Part shown: piece by piece, positions 50,973 through 60,442 of the stretch
How the letters are laid out: each line of letters begins with the position of its first letter
How positions within the stretch are numbered: position 1 is the stretch's first letter
Program-made: the position numbers and the translations under genes
Origin: Ardenticatenaceae bacterium
GTDB taxonomy: Bacteria; Chloroflexota; Anaerolineae; Promineifilales; Promineifilaceae
Length of the DNA: 64,000 nt
Assembly: GCA_020634215.1 (NCBI GenBank)
Contig: JACKCD010000008.1
Location: 1-64,000 of the forward strand
Reading direction: 5' to 3'
The notes under the pieces: generated by a model
Databases searched by the model: none
Told to the model about the DNA's origin: nothing
The model's input: only the letters and a program-made list of their open reading frames with translations

Positions 50973-51431
50973 ATGAAATTGCACGATCTGCGTCCAAATT
51001 CAGGGGCAAAAAAGAAGCGCAAGCGAGTAGGTCGTGGTATCGCCGCTGGGCAGGGTAAGACTGCCGGCCGTGGTACTAAAGGTCAAGGCGCACGTAGTGG
51101 TGGTGGCAAGGGCATTTATTTTGAGGGCGGTCAGTTGCCCTTGGCGCGTCGTTTGCCATATAAACGTGGCTTCACGAATATTCGCAAGATCTATTACAAA
51201 CCAGTGAATCTGGGGACTTTAGCCGAATTTGATTTTGAAGGTGCGACTGTCACACCTGAATTAATGGCTCAAATTGGTTTGCTGAAGAAACCAACCGACC
51301 CGGTTGTTGTTCTAGGTGATGGTGAATTAGCTGGCCCGTTAACTGTGCAGGCTCACCGCTTTTCTGCTTCTGCAAAAGAAAAGATTGAAGCATCTGGTGG
51401 TACGGCTGAACTGCTTCCATACGAAAAATAA
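50973..51431 (+). CDS. rplO: Ribosomal protein L15
   Basis: 152 residues: MKLHDLRPNSGAKKKRKRVG, GRGIAAGQGKTAGRGTKGQG and FEGGQLPLARRLPYKRGF. Starts one base after the rpmD stop. Confidence 0.97.
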   Translation: MKLHDLRPNSGAKKKRKRVGRGIAAGQGKTAGRGTKGQGARSGGGKGIYFEGGQLPLARRLPYKRGFTNIRKIYYKPVNLGTLAEFDFEGATVTPELMAQIGLLKKPTDPVVVLGDGELAGPLTVQAHRFSASAKEKIEASGGTAELLPYEK

Positions 51432-51545
51432 TCCTCGATTATGATGAGGGTTGCGAGAGAACGAACCGAATCGTTGTAGGTATTGCCACTATACTATGTG
51501 GATGCAACCAAACTATAGAACTCTTGCCGAAACTGGAGGCATATT

Positions 51546-52928
51546 ATGATTGAATCTGTACGCGCCGCGTTTTCTTTGCCAGATCTGCGTAAGCGCATCC
51601 TTTTTACAGTGGGTATGCTAGTTATCTACCGATTGCTGGCAAATATTCCCGTACCGGGCGTTAACTTGCAGGCTTGGCAAGCCTTTACAAACCAAGATAG
51701 CGGTAACACGGTTATAAACTTTCTGGATTTGCTATCAGGTGGTGCAGTACGCAACTTTTCTGTAATGGCGATGGGTGTGTACCCATACATTACAGCATCC
51801 ATTATCATTCAGCTTTTAACGCCAATCATACCGCAATTGGAGGAGTTATCTTCTGAAGGCGAGTCCGGGCGTAATAAGGTCAATAAAATAACCTACTATT
51901 TAACTGTTCCCTTGGCGTTGGTTCAGGCTGTGGGTCAAATCAATATCGTGGGGTCGAGTTTAGGTGGTGCTGGTTTAGCGGGTATTATGCCCAATTTTGG
52001 CTTTACGGCTGAACTGCTTTTGCCAACTTTGACAACTTTGTTTGCTATGGTTGGCGGGACGATGACTGCTATCTGGATTGGTGAACGAATTACTGAGGAA
52101 GGCATTGGACAGGGTATATCGCTTATCATCTTTGGTGGTATTGTTGCGCGTATTTTGCCAAATACGGCTCGTCTGTTTGCCTTAGAAGACACGACTGCTC
52201 GGGTGTTTTCCATTGCTGCCTTTTTGGCTTTGACGGTTTTTACCGTGTTAGTAATTGTCATTATTCAGGAAGGTCAACGGCGTATTCCTGTTCAGTATGG
52301 CCGACGGGTGCGTGGGCGGAAGGTATACCAAGGGCAAAGTAGTTTTGTGCCGCTCAAAGTGAATACGGCCGGCATGATTCCAATTATCTTTGCTCAGTCA
52401 ATTCTTACATTCCCGCCTTTGTTAGCAAGCTTTTTTGTTAACCCAAACAATAGCGATGGTGGCATCTTTAGCACTATCATGACCGCAATTGCGAGTTTTG
52501 GAACCCAGCAGAATCCAGAAATTGCTCCAGGTTCGTTTTTTGCTTACTGGTTTGTGTATTTTGTTCTGGTGGTAGCCTTTACGTTTTTCTATACAGACGT
52601 GATGGTGCGCCAACAAAATTTGCCACAAACTTTACAACGACAGGGTGGGTTTATCCCTGGTATTCGTCCTGGTAAACGTACTGAAACATATATTATGTCT
52701 GTCGTGCGTCGCATTACAACGGCAGGTGCCATCTTTTTGGGGCTTGTGGCTATCTTGCCAGGTATTATGTCATTGCTAGGCGTTATCTTGCGTATTGATG
52801 GCATTGAGCAGAGTGCTTTAGTAATCAATGGCTCTGGGTTAATCATTGTGGTTGGTGTAGTGATTGATACAATGCGGCAGCTTGAAGCACAACTATTGAT
52901 GCGGCATTACGAAGGATTTATTCGGTAA
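51546..52928 (+). CDS. secY: Preprotein translocase subunit SecY
   Basis: 460 residues with ten membrane helices. It forms the protein-conducting channel of the Sec translocase. Landmarks are NIPVPGVNLQAW, NFSVMAMGVYPYITASIIIQ, the cytoplasmic loop RRIPVQYGRRVRG and the C-terminal MRQLEAQLLMRHYEGFI. Slightly longer than average. GGAGG precedes the ATG; a 114-base gap without a gene separates it from rplO. Confidence 0.97.
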   Translation: MIESVRAAFSLPDLRKRILFTVGMLVIYRLLANIPVPGVNLQAWQAFTNQDSGNTVINFLDLLSGGAVRNFSVMAMGVYPYITASIIIQLLTPIIPQLEELSSEGESGRNKVNKITYYLTVPLALVQAVGQINIVGSSLGGAGLAGIMPNFGFTAELLLPTLTTLFAMVGGTMTAIWIGERITEEGIGQGISLIIFGGIVARILPNTARLFALEDTTARVFSIAAFLALTVFTVLVIVIIQEGQRRIPVQYGRRVRGRKVYQGQSSFVPLKVNTAGMIPIIFAQSILTFPPLLASFFVNPNNSDGGIFSTIMTAIASFGTQQNPEIAPGSFFAYWFVYFVLVVAFTFFYTDVMVRQQNLPQTLQRQGGFIPGIRPGKRTETYIMSVVRRITTAGAIFLGLVAILPGIMSLLGVILRIDGIEQSALVINGSGLIIVVGVVIDTMRQLEAQLLMRHYEGFIR

Positions 52929-52933
52929 GAAAG

Positions 52934-53503
52934 ATGTATTTGGTTTTGTTGGGGCCGCCTGGGGCTGGCAAAGGTACTCAGGCAAAACGTTTGCAAATGG
53001 CACTTAGCATTCCGCAAATTTCTACAGGTGATTTGTTTCGGCACCATCTGAAGAATGCGACGGAGTTAGGGCAATTGGCACAAGGATATATGGATCGTGG
53101 CGAGCTTGTACCAGACGAAGTGACAATTGGTATGGTACGGGATCGCTTGGGTCAACCGGATTGTGCAAACGGTGCCATTTTTGATGGGTTTCCTCGAAAT
53201 ATTAACCAGGCAAGGGCTTTAGATACTTTGTTGGCTGAAATGGATAAGGGTATCCAAATAGTACCCTCTATTTATGTCCCTCGTGATGTTCTTATTGAGC
53301 GTTTGTTGAAACGGGCTCAGATTGAGGGGCGGGCTGATGATAATGAAGAAACGATCCGTACGCGGATGCAAGTTTACGAGGAGCAAACGAAGCCATTGCT
53401 TGATTTCTATAGTGCAATAGGCCTTGTAGTGGAAATAGATGGAAACCAATTTGTTGATGAAGTGCAACGAGATTTGGTTGCGGCTGTAACAGCAGCATCA
53501 TAA
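52934..53503 (+). CDS. adk: Adenylate kinase
   Basis: 189 residues, short-lid type without zinc Cys. P-loop LLGPPGAGKGTQAKRL, STGDLFRHHL, FDGFPRNINQARALD and the lid RAQIEGRADDNEETI. Converts AMP and ATP to two ADP. Five bases after secY. The usual next genes map and infA are absent. Confidence 0.97.
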   Translation: MYLVLLGPPGAGKGTQAKRLQMALSIPQISTGDLFRHHLKNATELGQLAQGYMDRGELVPDEVTIGMVRDRLGQPDCANGAIFDGFPRNINQARALDTLLAEMDKGIQIVPSIYVPRDVLIERLLKRAQIEGRADDNEETIRTRMQVYEEQTKPLLDFYSAIGLVVEIDGNQFVDEVQRDLVAAVTAAS

Positions 53504-53543
53504 GCATTTTAGCAAGTTTCTTTGTACTTGCCTACTAGGTTTC

Positions 53544-53572
53544 TGTGAAGCTGCCGGTTTTTTTGCTAAAAT
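53544..53572 (+). promoter_or_regulatory. Possible internal promoter before rpmJ
   Basis: -10 TAAAAT (53567-53572), with TG one base upstream of it (TTGCTAAAAT), as in an extended -10 element. The -35 (TGTGAA, 53544-53549) is weak. Confidence 0.3.
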
Positions 53573-53606
53573 TCAAGATGGCAAAGACCGTATAGGAGCA
53601 GATGTC

Positions 53607-53720
53607 ATGAAAGTATCATCTTCAGTAAAGCGGCGTTGTCCAAAATGCAAGATTATTAAGCGCCGTGGTGTGGTGCGTGTGATTTGTGTAGACCCAAATC
53701 ATAAGCAGCGTCAAGGTTAG
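53607..53720 (+). CDS. rpmJ: Ribosomal protein L36
   Basis: 37 residues starting MKVSSSVKRRCPKCKIIKRR and ending NHKQRQG, with the zinc ligands CPKC, a later Cys and His. Too short for routine ORF lists but plainly real. It heads the alpha-operon part (rpmJ-rpsM-rpsK-rpsD-rpoA-rplQ). Confidence 0.96.
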   Translation: MKVSSSVKRRCPKCKIIKRRGVVRVICVDPNHKQRQG

Positions 53721-53766
53721 AGAAAAATAAAAGCAATAATGCTTTTGTTTTGTAAACGGAGGAAAC

Positions 53767-54147
53767 ATGGCTCGTATCGCTGGTGTTGACATTCCTCGCA
53801 ACAAGCGGGTCGAGATTAGCCTCACTTATATCTTTGGTATTGGGAAAGCAACCAGTCAGAAAATTTTGACTGAGGCTGAGATTAATCCTGATACACGTGT
53901 TCAAGATTTGTCGGAAGCCGATGTGACGCGGTTGCGGCAGATTATTGACAAAGATTATATGGTTGAGGGTGATTTGCGACGCGAAGTTGGGATGAATATT
54001 AAGCGCCTGTCAGAAATTGGTTGCTATCGTGGTTTGCGTCATCGTCGCCATTTGCCTGTTCATGGGCAGCGTACGAAAACAAATGCACGTACCCGTAAGG
54101 GGCCAAAGAAGACGGTTGCTGGGCGTGGTCGTCGCAAGGGCAAGTAG
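53767..54147 (+). CDS. rpsM: Ribosomal protein S13
   Basis: 126 residues: ARIAGVDIPRNKRVEISLTY, IFGIGKATSQKIL and RGLRHRRHLPVHGQRTKTNA. GGAGG precedes the ATG. Confidence 0.97.
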   Translation: MARIAGVDIPRNKRVEISLTYIFGIGKATSQKILTEAEINPDTRVQDLSEADVTRLRQIIDKDYMVEGDLRREVGMNIKRLSEIGCYRGLRHRRHLPVHGQRTKTNARTRKGPKKTVAGRGRRKGK

Positions 54148-54215
54148 TAGTTATTTTGATTCTTGTTGCATGACGTTGTGCGGCAGGGGCAGTTGATATT
54201 TTATCAGGAGTAAGA

Positions 54216-54611
54216 ATGGGACGTAGAAGAAGACAGGCGCAGATTCGGAAGAAGCCAAAGCGGATGGTGCCGCGTGGTCAAGTCCATATCTATGCTACGT
54301 TTAATAATACGATTGTGACCTTGACTGATGATAAGGGTAATACGCTTGCTTGGGCGAGTGCTGGTAGTGCTGGTTTTAAGGGATCGCGTAAGAGCACACC
54401 ATATGCTGCTGGCTTGGCTAGCCAAAATGCAATTCGTGTTGCCCAGGATTATGGGATGCAAGAGGTGGAGATTATTGTGAAAGGGCCTGGTCCTGGTCGA
54501 GAGTCGGCGATTCGTCGTGTTTCGTCGGCTGGGCTGAGGGTTACGGCCATTAATGATATTACACCTGTTCCACATAATGGGTGTCGTCCGCCAAAGAAAC
54601 GGCGTGTATAA
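54216..54611 (+). CDS. rpsK: Ribosomal protein S11
   Basis: 131 residues: HIYATFNNTIVTLTDDKGNT, WASAGSAGFKGSRKSTPYAA and ITPVPHNGCRPPKKRRV. Near the Shine-Dalgarno binding platform. Confidence 0.97.
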   Translation: MGRRRRQAQIRKKPKRMVPRGQVHIYATFNNTIVTLTDDKGNTLAWASAGSAGFKGSRKSTPYAAGLASQNAIRVAQDYGMQEVEIIVKGPGPGRESAIRRVSSAGLRVTAINDITPVPHNGCRPPKKRRV

Positions 54612-54712
54612 TTTATAGTCGTTTTATTATCAAGCTTTATTTATTTGAGAGGGAAGACGGGTTGCCAAGCCTGTAAACCTCTTGAAATATCCTGAATAAG
54701 GAGGTCTGTAAG

Positions 54713-55351
54713 TTGGCACGATATACAGGTCCTGTGTGTAAGCTTTGTCGCCGTGAGGGTGAAAAGCTGTTTTTGAAGGGGTCGCGTTGTTTGACTCCGA
54801 AATGTTCTTATGAACGGCGTTCTTATCCGCCGGGGCAGCATGGCCGCGAAAATCAGTTTCGGCGTGGTCGTGCATCTGACTATTTATTGCAGCTTCGTGA
54901 AAAGCAGAAGGCTCGGCGTATTTATGGGGTGTTGGAGCGCCAGTTTTCTCGGTATTTTAAGCGAGCCTCGCAGCAGGTTGGTTTGACGGGTACGAATTTG
55001 CTGGTTTTGCTGGAGCGTCGTTTGGATAATGTGGTGTACCGAATGGGCATCGCGGATTCTCGGGCGCAGGCGCGGCAATTGGTTCAGCATGGTCATATTA
55101 TGATTAACGGCCGTAAAACCAACGTCCCTTCTGCTCTGGTTTCGTCTGGCGATACAATTTCGATTCGCCCTGAAAGTACACGTCGCAATTATTTCCGGCA
55201 GCTTCGCCAGGATTTAGATGATCGACGTGTACCACGTTGGCTTTCTATCAGCGCAGCGAGCTTGTCCGGCAGCGTGTTAGATTTGCCTAAACGTGATGAT
55301 ATTGATGTATCGTTGAATGAGCAGTTGATTGTTGAGTACTACTCCCGCTAG
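54713..55351 (+). CDS. rpsD: Ribosomal protein S4, zinc-binding type
   Basis: 212 residues starting at TTG 54713 behind AAGGAGGT. N-terminal zinc ligands CKLC and CLTPKC; S4 RNA-binding domain LLVLLERRLDNVVYRMGIAD with HGHIMINGRKTNVPS. A 16S assembly initiator and usual operon repressor. Confidence 0.97.
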   Translation: MARYTGPVCKLCRREGEKLFLKGSRCLTPKCSYERRSYPPGQHGRENQFRRGRASDYLLQLREKQKARRIYGVLERQFSRYFKRASQQVGLTGTNLLVLLERRLDNVVYRMGIADSRAQARQLVQHGHIMINGRKTNVPSALVSSGDTISIRPESTRRNYFRQLRQDLDDRRVPRWLSISAASLSGSVLDLPKRDDIDVSLNEQLIVEYYSR

Positions 55352-55409
55352 TTAATTAAGCTGTTATGGCTGTTAGCTAATTGGTTGAACTGTACAGGGA
55401 GGTATTGCA

Positions 55410-56351
55410 TTGGCTATCAGTAATTTAGTCTTGCCGAAAATTGAAAGCACGGCGATGACCCAGGAATACGGCCGTTTTGTCCTTTCACCATTGGAAAGAG
55501 GATATGGTACAACACTGGGTAATGCGTTACGTCGTGTATTGTTGTCTTCTTTACCCGGAGCTGCGATTACATCTATTCGTGTGACGGATGTTCCTCATGA
55601 GTTTGCGGCCGTTCCTCACGTTCGCGAGGATATGATGCAGCTCATTCTCAATATCAAGCAGCTGCGTTTACAACTTTATAACACCGACACCGCTCGGCTG
55701 CGTTTAGAGGTGCATGGCGCGGGAACAGTCACCGCCGCTGATATTCAAACACCGCCAGAAGTAGAAATCATTAACCCTGATCTGTATCTGTTTACAGTAA
55801 ACTCAGACGACGCATTTCTTGAAATTGAAATGACGGCTGAGACAGGGCGTGGGTATTCGCCAGCCGAAGAGCGTGGGCGTTTACCAATTGGCGAACTGCC
55901 TGTAGACGCTATTTTTAGCCCTATTCGCCGGGTTAGCTATGATGTGGAAAAAACCCGCGTAGGCCAGATTGCCGATTATGACCGTACCGTATTGCAAATT
56001 TGGACAGATGGTACTATTAAGCCAGAAGAGTCCTTGGCTCAATCTGCTCAAATCTTGATGCAATATCTGCGTCCTATTGCTGGCGTCAGCGAAGAAACCT
56101 TCATGCCCGTTGAGGAAGAAGAGGAAGAAGAAACAATTCCCAATGAGATTTATGACACGCCTATCGAACAGCTTGATCTGAGCGTTCGCGTGTTTAACTC
56201 GCTCAAGCGGACAGGTATTACGAAAGTTGGTGAAATGTTGGAGATGTTGGAGCGCGGCGAAGAAACTATGCTGGCAATTCGGAACTTCGGTGAGAAGTCA
56301 CTCGATGAGCTTAAACAGCAACTTCGTTCCAAGGGCTTCATGATTGAGTAA
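55410..56351 (+). CDS. rpoA: RNA polymerase alpha subunit
   Basis: 313 residues starting at TTG 55410 after GGGAGG. N-terminal assembly domain ERGYGTTLGNALRRVLLSSL, then an acidic linker EEEEEEETIPNE-like stretch, then the C-terminal UP-element domain (QLDLSVRVFNSLKRTGITKV, IRNFGEKSLDELKQQL). Confidence 0.97.
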   Translation: MAISNLVLPKIESTAMTQEYGRFVLSPLERGYGTTLGNALRRVLLSSLPGAAITSIRVTDVPHEFAAVPHVREDMMQLILNIKQLRLQLYNTDTARLRLEVHGAGTVTAADIQTPPEVEIINPDLYLFTVNSDDAFLEIEMTAETGRGYSPAEERGRLPIGELPVDAIFSPIRRVSYDVEKTRVGQIADYDRTVLQIWTDGTIKPEESLAQSAQILMQYLRPIAGVSEETFMPVEEEEEEETIPNEIYDTPIEQLDLSVRVFNSLKRTGITKVGEMLEMLERGEETMLAIRNFGEKSLDELKQQLRSKGFMIE

Positions 56352-56392
56352 TTGGCTCTTGTTGCCAACATCGTGCGTACGAGGATAAGAAC

Positions 56393-56821
56393 ATGCGTCA
56401 TAAAGTTCATGGGCGTAAATTAAATCGAGATACCGGCCACCGTAAAGCCCTTATACGAAATATGGTGGCCGACCTTTTGTGTCACGAACAAATTATCACA
56501 ACAGAGGCGAAAGCCCGGACAATCCGACCCGTTGCTGAGAAAATGATTACTCTGGCAAAACGTGGTCGGGTAAAAGGCAGCGAAGACGTGGCTAATGAAG
56601 TCCATGCCCGTCGGTTGGCGGCATCGCGTTTGCCTAAAACTCGGATGATTGAGGATGAAGATGGGTATATTCAAGAGGTTGACGTGGTTCGTCATCTGTT
56701 TGATGAAATTGCCCCACGTTACACGGATCGTCCCGGTGGATATACTCGTTTGTTAAAAATGGGCAAGCGGCCCGGTGATAATGCTGACATGGCTGTGCTG
56801 ATGTTGGTTGGTGATGAGTAA
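56393..56821 (+). CDS. rplQ: Ribosomal protein L17
   Basis: 142 residues: KVHGRKLNRDTGHRKALIRN, KARTIRPVAEKMITLAKRGR, PGGYTRLLKMGKRPGDNADM. A charged insert of about 15 residues (ASRLPKTRMIEDEDGYIQEV) makes it longer than the E. coli core. Confidence 0.96.
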   Translation: MRHKVHGRKLNRDTGHRKALIRNMVADLLCHEQIITTEAKARTIRPVAEKMITLAKRGRVKGSEDVANEVHARRLAASRLPKTRMIEDEDGYIQEVDVVRHLFDEIAPRYTDRPGGYTRLLKMGKRPGDNADMAVLMLVGDE

Positions 56822-57569
56822 AGCCTTTCGGGCTGTCATTGCTTATGACGGAACGGCCTATTATGGGTTTCAACGTCAACGAGAGGGGCAACCAACCATA
56901 CAAAGTGAACTGGAGCGCGTTCTTCACTTAATTGTTCGAGAGCAGGTAACGATTGTAGGTGCCGGCCGAACAGACAGAGGGGTTCACGCTCTAGGGCAGG
57001 TTATAACCTTTAACATCTTTTGGCAGCACGGTGAGAATGCTCTGTTGCGGGCATTAAACGCAAATTTGCCGGAAGATATAGCAGTTTTACAATTAGAGGC
57101 ATGGTTTCCCGCTTGCGGGTGGGAACCTACCTTTCATCCTAGATACGATGCACGCCGCCGTACGTATGAGTACCAGATTTTAAACATGGCTGTGCGGAAC
57201 CCGTTGGATCGCAACCGAAGTTGGCATATTAGGCAGTCGCTTGATATGGAATTAATGAACAAGGCAGCCAAGGCTTTAGTTGGCGTTCAGGATTTTGCAA
57301 CATTTGGACAGCCACCAAAGGGTACAAACACAGTCCGTGAGGTTTTTGTGGCGGAGTGGGTACGGCATCATGAACGTTTGACGTTTCTGATTCAAGCAAA
57401 TGCGTTTTTGCAGCGCATGGTGCGGAGTGTAGTAGGGAGTTTGAAGATGGTAGGCGTGGGTGACTGGTCTGTGGCGGATTTTGTGGCAGCGCTGCAAGCG
57501 TGTGACCGCAGTCGCTCGGCAATGGTTGCCCCGGCACATGGTCTCTACTTGGTTTCTGTTGAATATTGA
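56814..57569 (+). CDS. truA: tRNA pseudouridine synthase A
   Basis: 251 residues, making pseudouridine at tRNA positions 38-40. The catalytic Asp lies in GAGRTDRGVHALGQ; RTYEYQILNMAVRNPLDR-type and FLQRMVRSVVGSL blocks are present. ATG 56814 overlaps the end of rplQ by eight bases, so the two are coupled. Confidence 0.95.
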   Translation: MSKAFRAVIAYDGTAYYGFQRQREGQPTIQSELERVLHLIVREQVTIVGAGRTDRGVHALGQVITFNIFWQHGENALLRALNANLPEDIAVLQLEAWFPACGWEPTFHPRYDARRRTYEYQILNMAVRNPLDRNRSWHIRQSLDMELMNKAAKALVGVQDFATFGQPPKGTNTVREVFVAEWVRHHERLTFLIQANAFLQRMVRSVVGSLKMVGVGDWSVADFVAALQACDRSRSAMVAPAHGLYLVSVEY

Positions 57570-57600
57570 TGATTTTGTCTCTGGATTGGGAGAATTTGGT

Positions 57601-58029
57601 ATGAAAACCTTTGTCACAAAACCGGCTGAGGTAGATCGCAGTTGGTATGTTGTTGATGCCGAGGGGCAAACTTTGGGGCGGTTGGCCTCAAAAATTGCTG
57701 CTGTTTTGCGCGGCAAGCATAAGCCGATTTATAGTCCGTCTGTGGATTGCGGTGATTACGTGATTGTGTTGAATGCGGACAAGATTCACGTGACAGGGCG
57801 GCGGATGGAGCAGAAGCGGTATTATCGCCATTCGGGGTATCCGGGTGGGTTGACGGAAATTAGCTTGCGCGATCAGCTGCAGCAATATCCTGTGCGTCCG
57901 ATTGAAGCGGCCGTGAAAGGGATGTTGCCAAAGAATAAGCTGGGACGTAAGATGTTTAAGAAACTCAAGGTTTATGCTGGGTCGGAGCATCCGCATGAGG
58001 CGCAGCAGCCAGTTGAGATGAAGATTTAG
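57601..58029 (+). CDS. rplM: Ribosomal protein L13
   Basis: 142 residues from ATG 57601 (MKTFVTKPAEVDRSWYVVDA), after GGGAG; the longer frame overlaps truA. AAVKGMLPKNKLGRKMFKKL is diagnostic. Confidence 0.97.
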   Translation: MKTFVTKPAEVDRSWYVVDAEGQTLGRLASKIAAVLRGKHKPIYSPSVDCGDYVIVLNADKIHVTGRRMEQKRYYRHSGYPGGLTEISLRDQLQQYPVRPIEAAVKGMLPKNKLGRKMFKKLKVYAGSEHPHEAQQPVEMKI

Positions 58030-58038
58030 GAGAGGCGG

Positions 58039-58446
58039 ATGTCTGAACAGAGAAAATATTACGAAGGCGTTGGTCGTCGGAAGCGTTCATCAGCACGGGT
58101 TCGCATTTATATGGATGGCGATAGCAGTGGCTCCTTTACGGTGAACGGAAAGGATGTGGCTGAATTTTTCTCGCGCTATGGTGATGTGCAGACGTTGCGT
58201 GGTCCGTTGGATGACACAAGCTTGACCAGTAAGGCGGATGTGACCGTTGTCGTGCAGGGCGGTGGCGTTACAGGGCAGACGAGTGCTGTGCGGTTGGGTC
58301 TAGCGCGGGCACTGGTGAAGTATGATGAAAATCTGCGCGGCCAGCTTCGTGGACACGGCCATTTGACGCGGGATTCGCGCATTAAGGAACGCAAGAAGCC
58401 AGGTTTGAAACGGGCGCGTAAGGCTCCAACCTATACCAAGCGTTAG
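58039..58446 (+). CDS. rpsI: Ribosomal protein S9
   Basis: 135 residues: YYEGVGRRKRSSARVRIY, GGGVTGQTSAVRLGLARALV and the C-terminal tail KRARKAPTYTKR that reaches the P-site tRNA. Last gene of the ribosomal cluster. Confidence 0.97.
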   Translation: MSEQRKYYEGVGRRKRSSARVRIYMDGDSSGSFTVNGKDVAEFFSRYGDVQTLRGPLDDTSLTSKADVTVVVQGGGVTGQTSAVRLGLARALVKYDENLRGQLRGHGHLTRDSRIKERKKPGLKRARKAPTYTKR

Positions 58447-58507
58447 GTTTGGATGATTAGGTGGAAACGTGTGGATGCACGTTTTCGCTTTAGCATGATG
58501 CAATTTT

Positions 58508-58533
58508 GGCGAGCTAATCGGCTCGCCTTTTTT
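58508..58533 (+). terminator. Intrinsic terminator of the ribosomal operon
   Basis: GGCGAGC (58508-58514), loop TAATCG, GCTCGCC (58521-58527), then six T. Confidence 0.95.
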
Positions 58534-58558
58534 GCGTTGGGGTAATGGAGGTGACGTA

Positions 58559-60007
58559 ATGAGCATTACGGTGGTGGGCTTGGGGCCGGGCAACGGCCGT
58601 TTATTGACCCGTGAAGCATGGGACATCTTATCAACGGCGCAGCGCGTCTATCTGCGGACGGCGCGGCATCCAACCGTGGCTGATTTGCCCACGCAGGTGG
58701 AGCGGGTGAGTTTTGACCATGTGTATGAAACGGCCGTTAAATTCGACGACGTGTATGCCCAAATTGTGGCCGAGCTGCTGGCGTTGGGGCAAAGTGGTGA
58801 CATCATCTATGCCGTACCGGGGCATCCCTATATGGCCGAGTCAACGGTGACGGCGCTGGTGGCGGCGGCCAAAGAGGCGGGGGTGGCGGTGCGGATTGTG
58901 GATGGGTTGAGCTTTGTGGAGCCGATGTTAACGGCCGTTGGGGTGGATGGCTTAGACGGGGTGCAGCTTTACGATGCCATCGCCCTGACCAACTACCATT
59001 ACCCACCGCTGAACCCGGATGCGCCGGTGCTGCTGGGGCAGGTGTATAGCCGACTGCTGGCGGGGGAGTTGAAGCTGGGGTTAACGGCCGTTTATCCCGA
59101 TGAACACATGGTGCAGCTTGTCCACGCCGTCGGCACCGAGGCGGCACAGGTGGAGACCATTCCCCTCTATCAGCTTGACCACAGTGACCAGATCAACCAT
59201 TTGACCAGCCTCTACATCCCGCCCCTGTCGCGTAAGGGGTCGCTGATGACGTTGGCCGAAACGGTGGCTGTGCTGCGAAGCCCCGAGGGATGCCCTTGGG
59301 ATCAGGAGCAAACGCCGCAGAGCTTGCGCGGGGACTTGCTGGGGGAGGTGGCCGAGGTGCTGGAGGCGCTGGACGCTGATGACCCGGAAAATTTGTGTGA
59401 GGAGCTGGGGGATGTGTTTTACCATCTGGTGATGCAGGCTCAGATGGCTTCTGAAAACGGGGATTTTACGCTGACGGAAGTGGTGGCTGGGATTGAGGAG
59501 AAGCTGAAGCGGCGGCATCCGCACGTTTGGGGAGATTGGCAGGTGGCGGATTCAGCGGAGGTGGTGCGGAATTGGGAGGCGATTAAGCAGGAGGAGAAGG
59601 CGGGGCGGGGGGAAACGGCCGTTTCCATTCTCGATAAAGTGCCGCAATCGCTGCCTGCCCTATCCCGCGCCCAGGCGATTCAGGCGCGAGCGCGAAAGGA
59701 TGCTGGGTTTGATTGGCCTGATGTGAATGGGGTGTGGGAGAAGTTGGCAGAGGAAATAGCTGAGCTGCGGGCGGCGGCAACCGAAGCTGAGCAGCAGGCG
59801 GAATTGGGCGACCTGCTGTTTACGGTGGTGAACCTGGCGCGGTGGCTGGGGGTAGAGGCGGAAACGGCTTTGCGAGAGGCAACGCTGCGGTTTAACGGCC
59901 GTTTTCGCCACGTCGAACAGCTTGTAGCCGAGCGTGGGTTAGATTGGCGAAAGTTAGACTTGGCGGCGTTGGATGGGCTGTGGGCGGAGGCGAAAGAACG
60001 GCACTAG
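58559..60007 (+). CDS. mazG: Tetrapyrrole-methylase-fold domain fused to MazG pyrophosphohydrolase (YabN type)
   Basis: 482 residues from ATG 58559 after GGAGGTG. Residues 1-225 have the SAM-methylase fold (ITVVGLGPGNGRLLTREAWD, YAVPGHPYMAESTV). Residues about 240-480 are MazG (LRSPEGCPWDQEQTPQSLRG, EEVAEVLEALDADDPENLCE, ELGDVFYHLVMQAQMA and a second half-repeat). MazG hydrolyses damaged or excess nucleoside triphosphates; the methylase part of YabN has no settled role. Unusually rich in the ACGGCCGT palindrome (six copies). Confidence 0.93.
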   Translation: MSITVVGLGPGNGRLLTREAWDILSTAQRVYLRTARHPTVADLPTQVERVSFDHVYETAVKFDDVYAQIVAELLALGQSGDIIYAVPGHPYMAESTVTALVAAAKEAGVAVRIVDGLSFVEPMLTAVGVDGLDGVQLYDAIALTNYHYPPLNPDAPVLLGQVYSRLLAGELKLGLTAVYPDEHMVQLVHAVGTEAAQVETIPLYQLDHSDQINHLTSLYIPPLSRKGSLMTLAETVAVLRSPEGCPWDQEQTPQSLRGDLLGEVAEVLEALDADDPENLCEELGDVFYHLVMQAQMASENGDFTLTEVVAGIEEKLKRRHPHVWGDWQVADSAEVVRNWEAIKQEEKAGRGETAVSILDKVPQSLPALSRAQAIQARARKDAGFDWPDVNGVWEKLAEEIAELRAAATEAEQQAELGDLLFTVVNLARWLGVEAETALREATLRFNGRFRHVEQLVAERGLDWRKLDLAALDGLWAEAKERH

Positions 60008-60025
60008 GCTGTGCTACCCACATCT

Positions 60026-60442
60026 TTACGGTGGCGGTGTTCCAATCGTGGGAACGGGCCACGGGGTAGCTGTGACGCAAGGTTGCCCCATAGCTTGAAG
60101 TGGAACAGGGGTAGGGTAAGGCGGGATAGTTTGTGATGCTTCTGGAGTAGCCGTGGGGCAGACAGTTCGGTCGTTTTGGTGCTGGATGATGGGTAAATAG
60201 CTGCATGGATTAAAGGGGGTAGAGGAAGGTGTGGGCGTTAATTGAGCTATAGTCAACGGAGCGGGCGTAGGCGGCGGCGATTGCGTTTCTGTTGCTGTGG
60301 GTGTAGGACAGTTCGGGGAGCCGGAAAGGTCATCACGGCTGCCCGCTTTAACCATATGTATTGTGTTTTGTTTGACGATGAGAAGTGAGCTAACGGACAA
60401 AAGAACCAATATGAGAATCAGTATCCAATTTTTGGATCGCAT
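60026..60442 (-). CDS. Small secreted/anchored Pro-Thr-rich protein
   Basis: About 138 residues from ATG 60442 behind GGGGG. An N-terminal hydrophobic segment (WILILILVLLSVSSLLIV) then Pro/Thr-rich sequence with PTPTATETQSPPPTPAP, TPTPSSTPFNPC, four Cys in the mature part and no folded domain that I know. It is probably an envelope protein; as it is low complexity, the call is moderate. Confidence 0.55.
   Translation of the reverse strand: MRSKNWILILILVLLSVSSLLIVKQNTIHMVKAGSRDDLSGSPNCPTPTATETQSPPPTPAPLTIAQLTPTPSSTPFNPCSYLPIIQHQNDRTVCPTATPEASQTIPPYPTPVPLQAMGQPCVTATPWPVPTIGTPPP

Noticed and set aside
51432..51545. TATACT near 51500 considered as a secY promoter
   Set aside because: No -35 hexamer at a suitable distance; the operon probably reads through.
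58559..60007. Second borosin methyltransferase candidate
   Set aside because: The methylase-fold domain is fused to a full MazG enzyme (YabN type) and has no precursor next to it.
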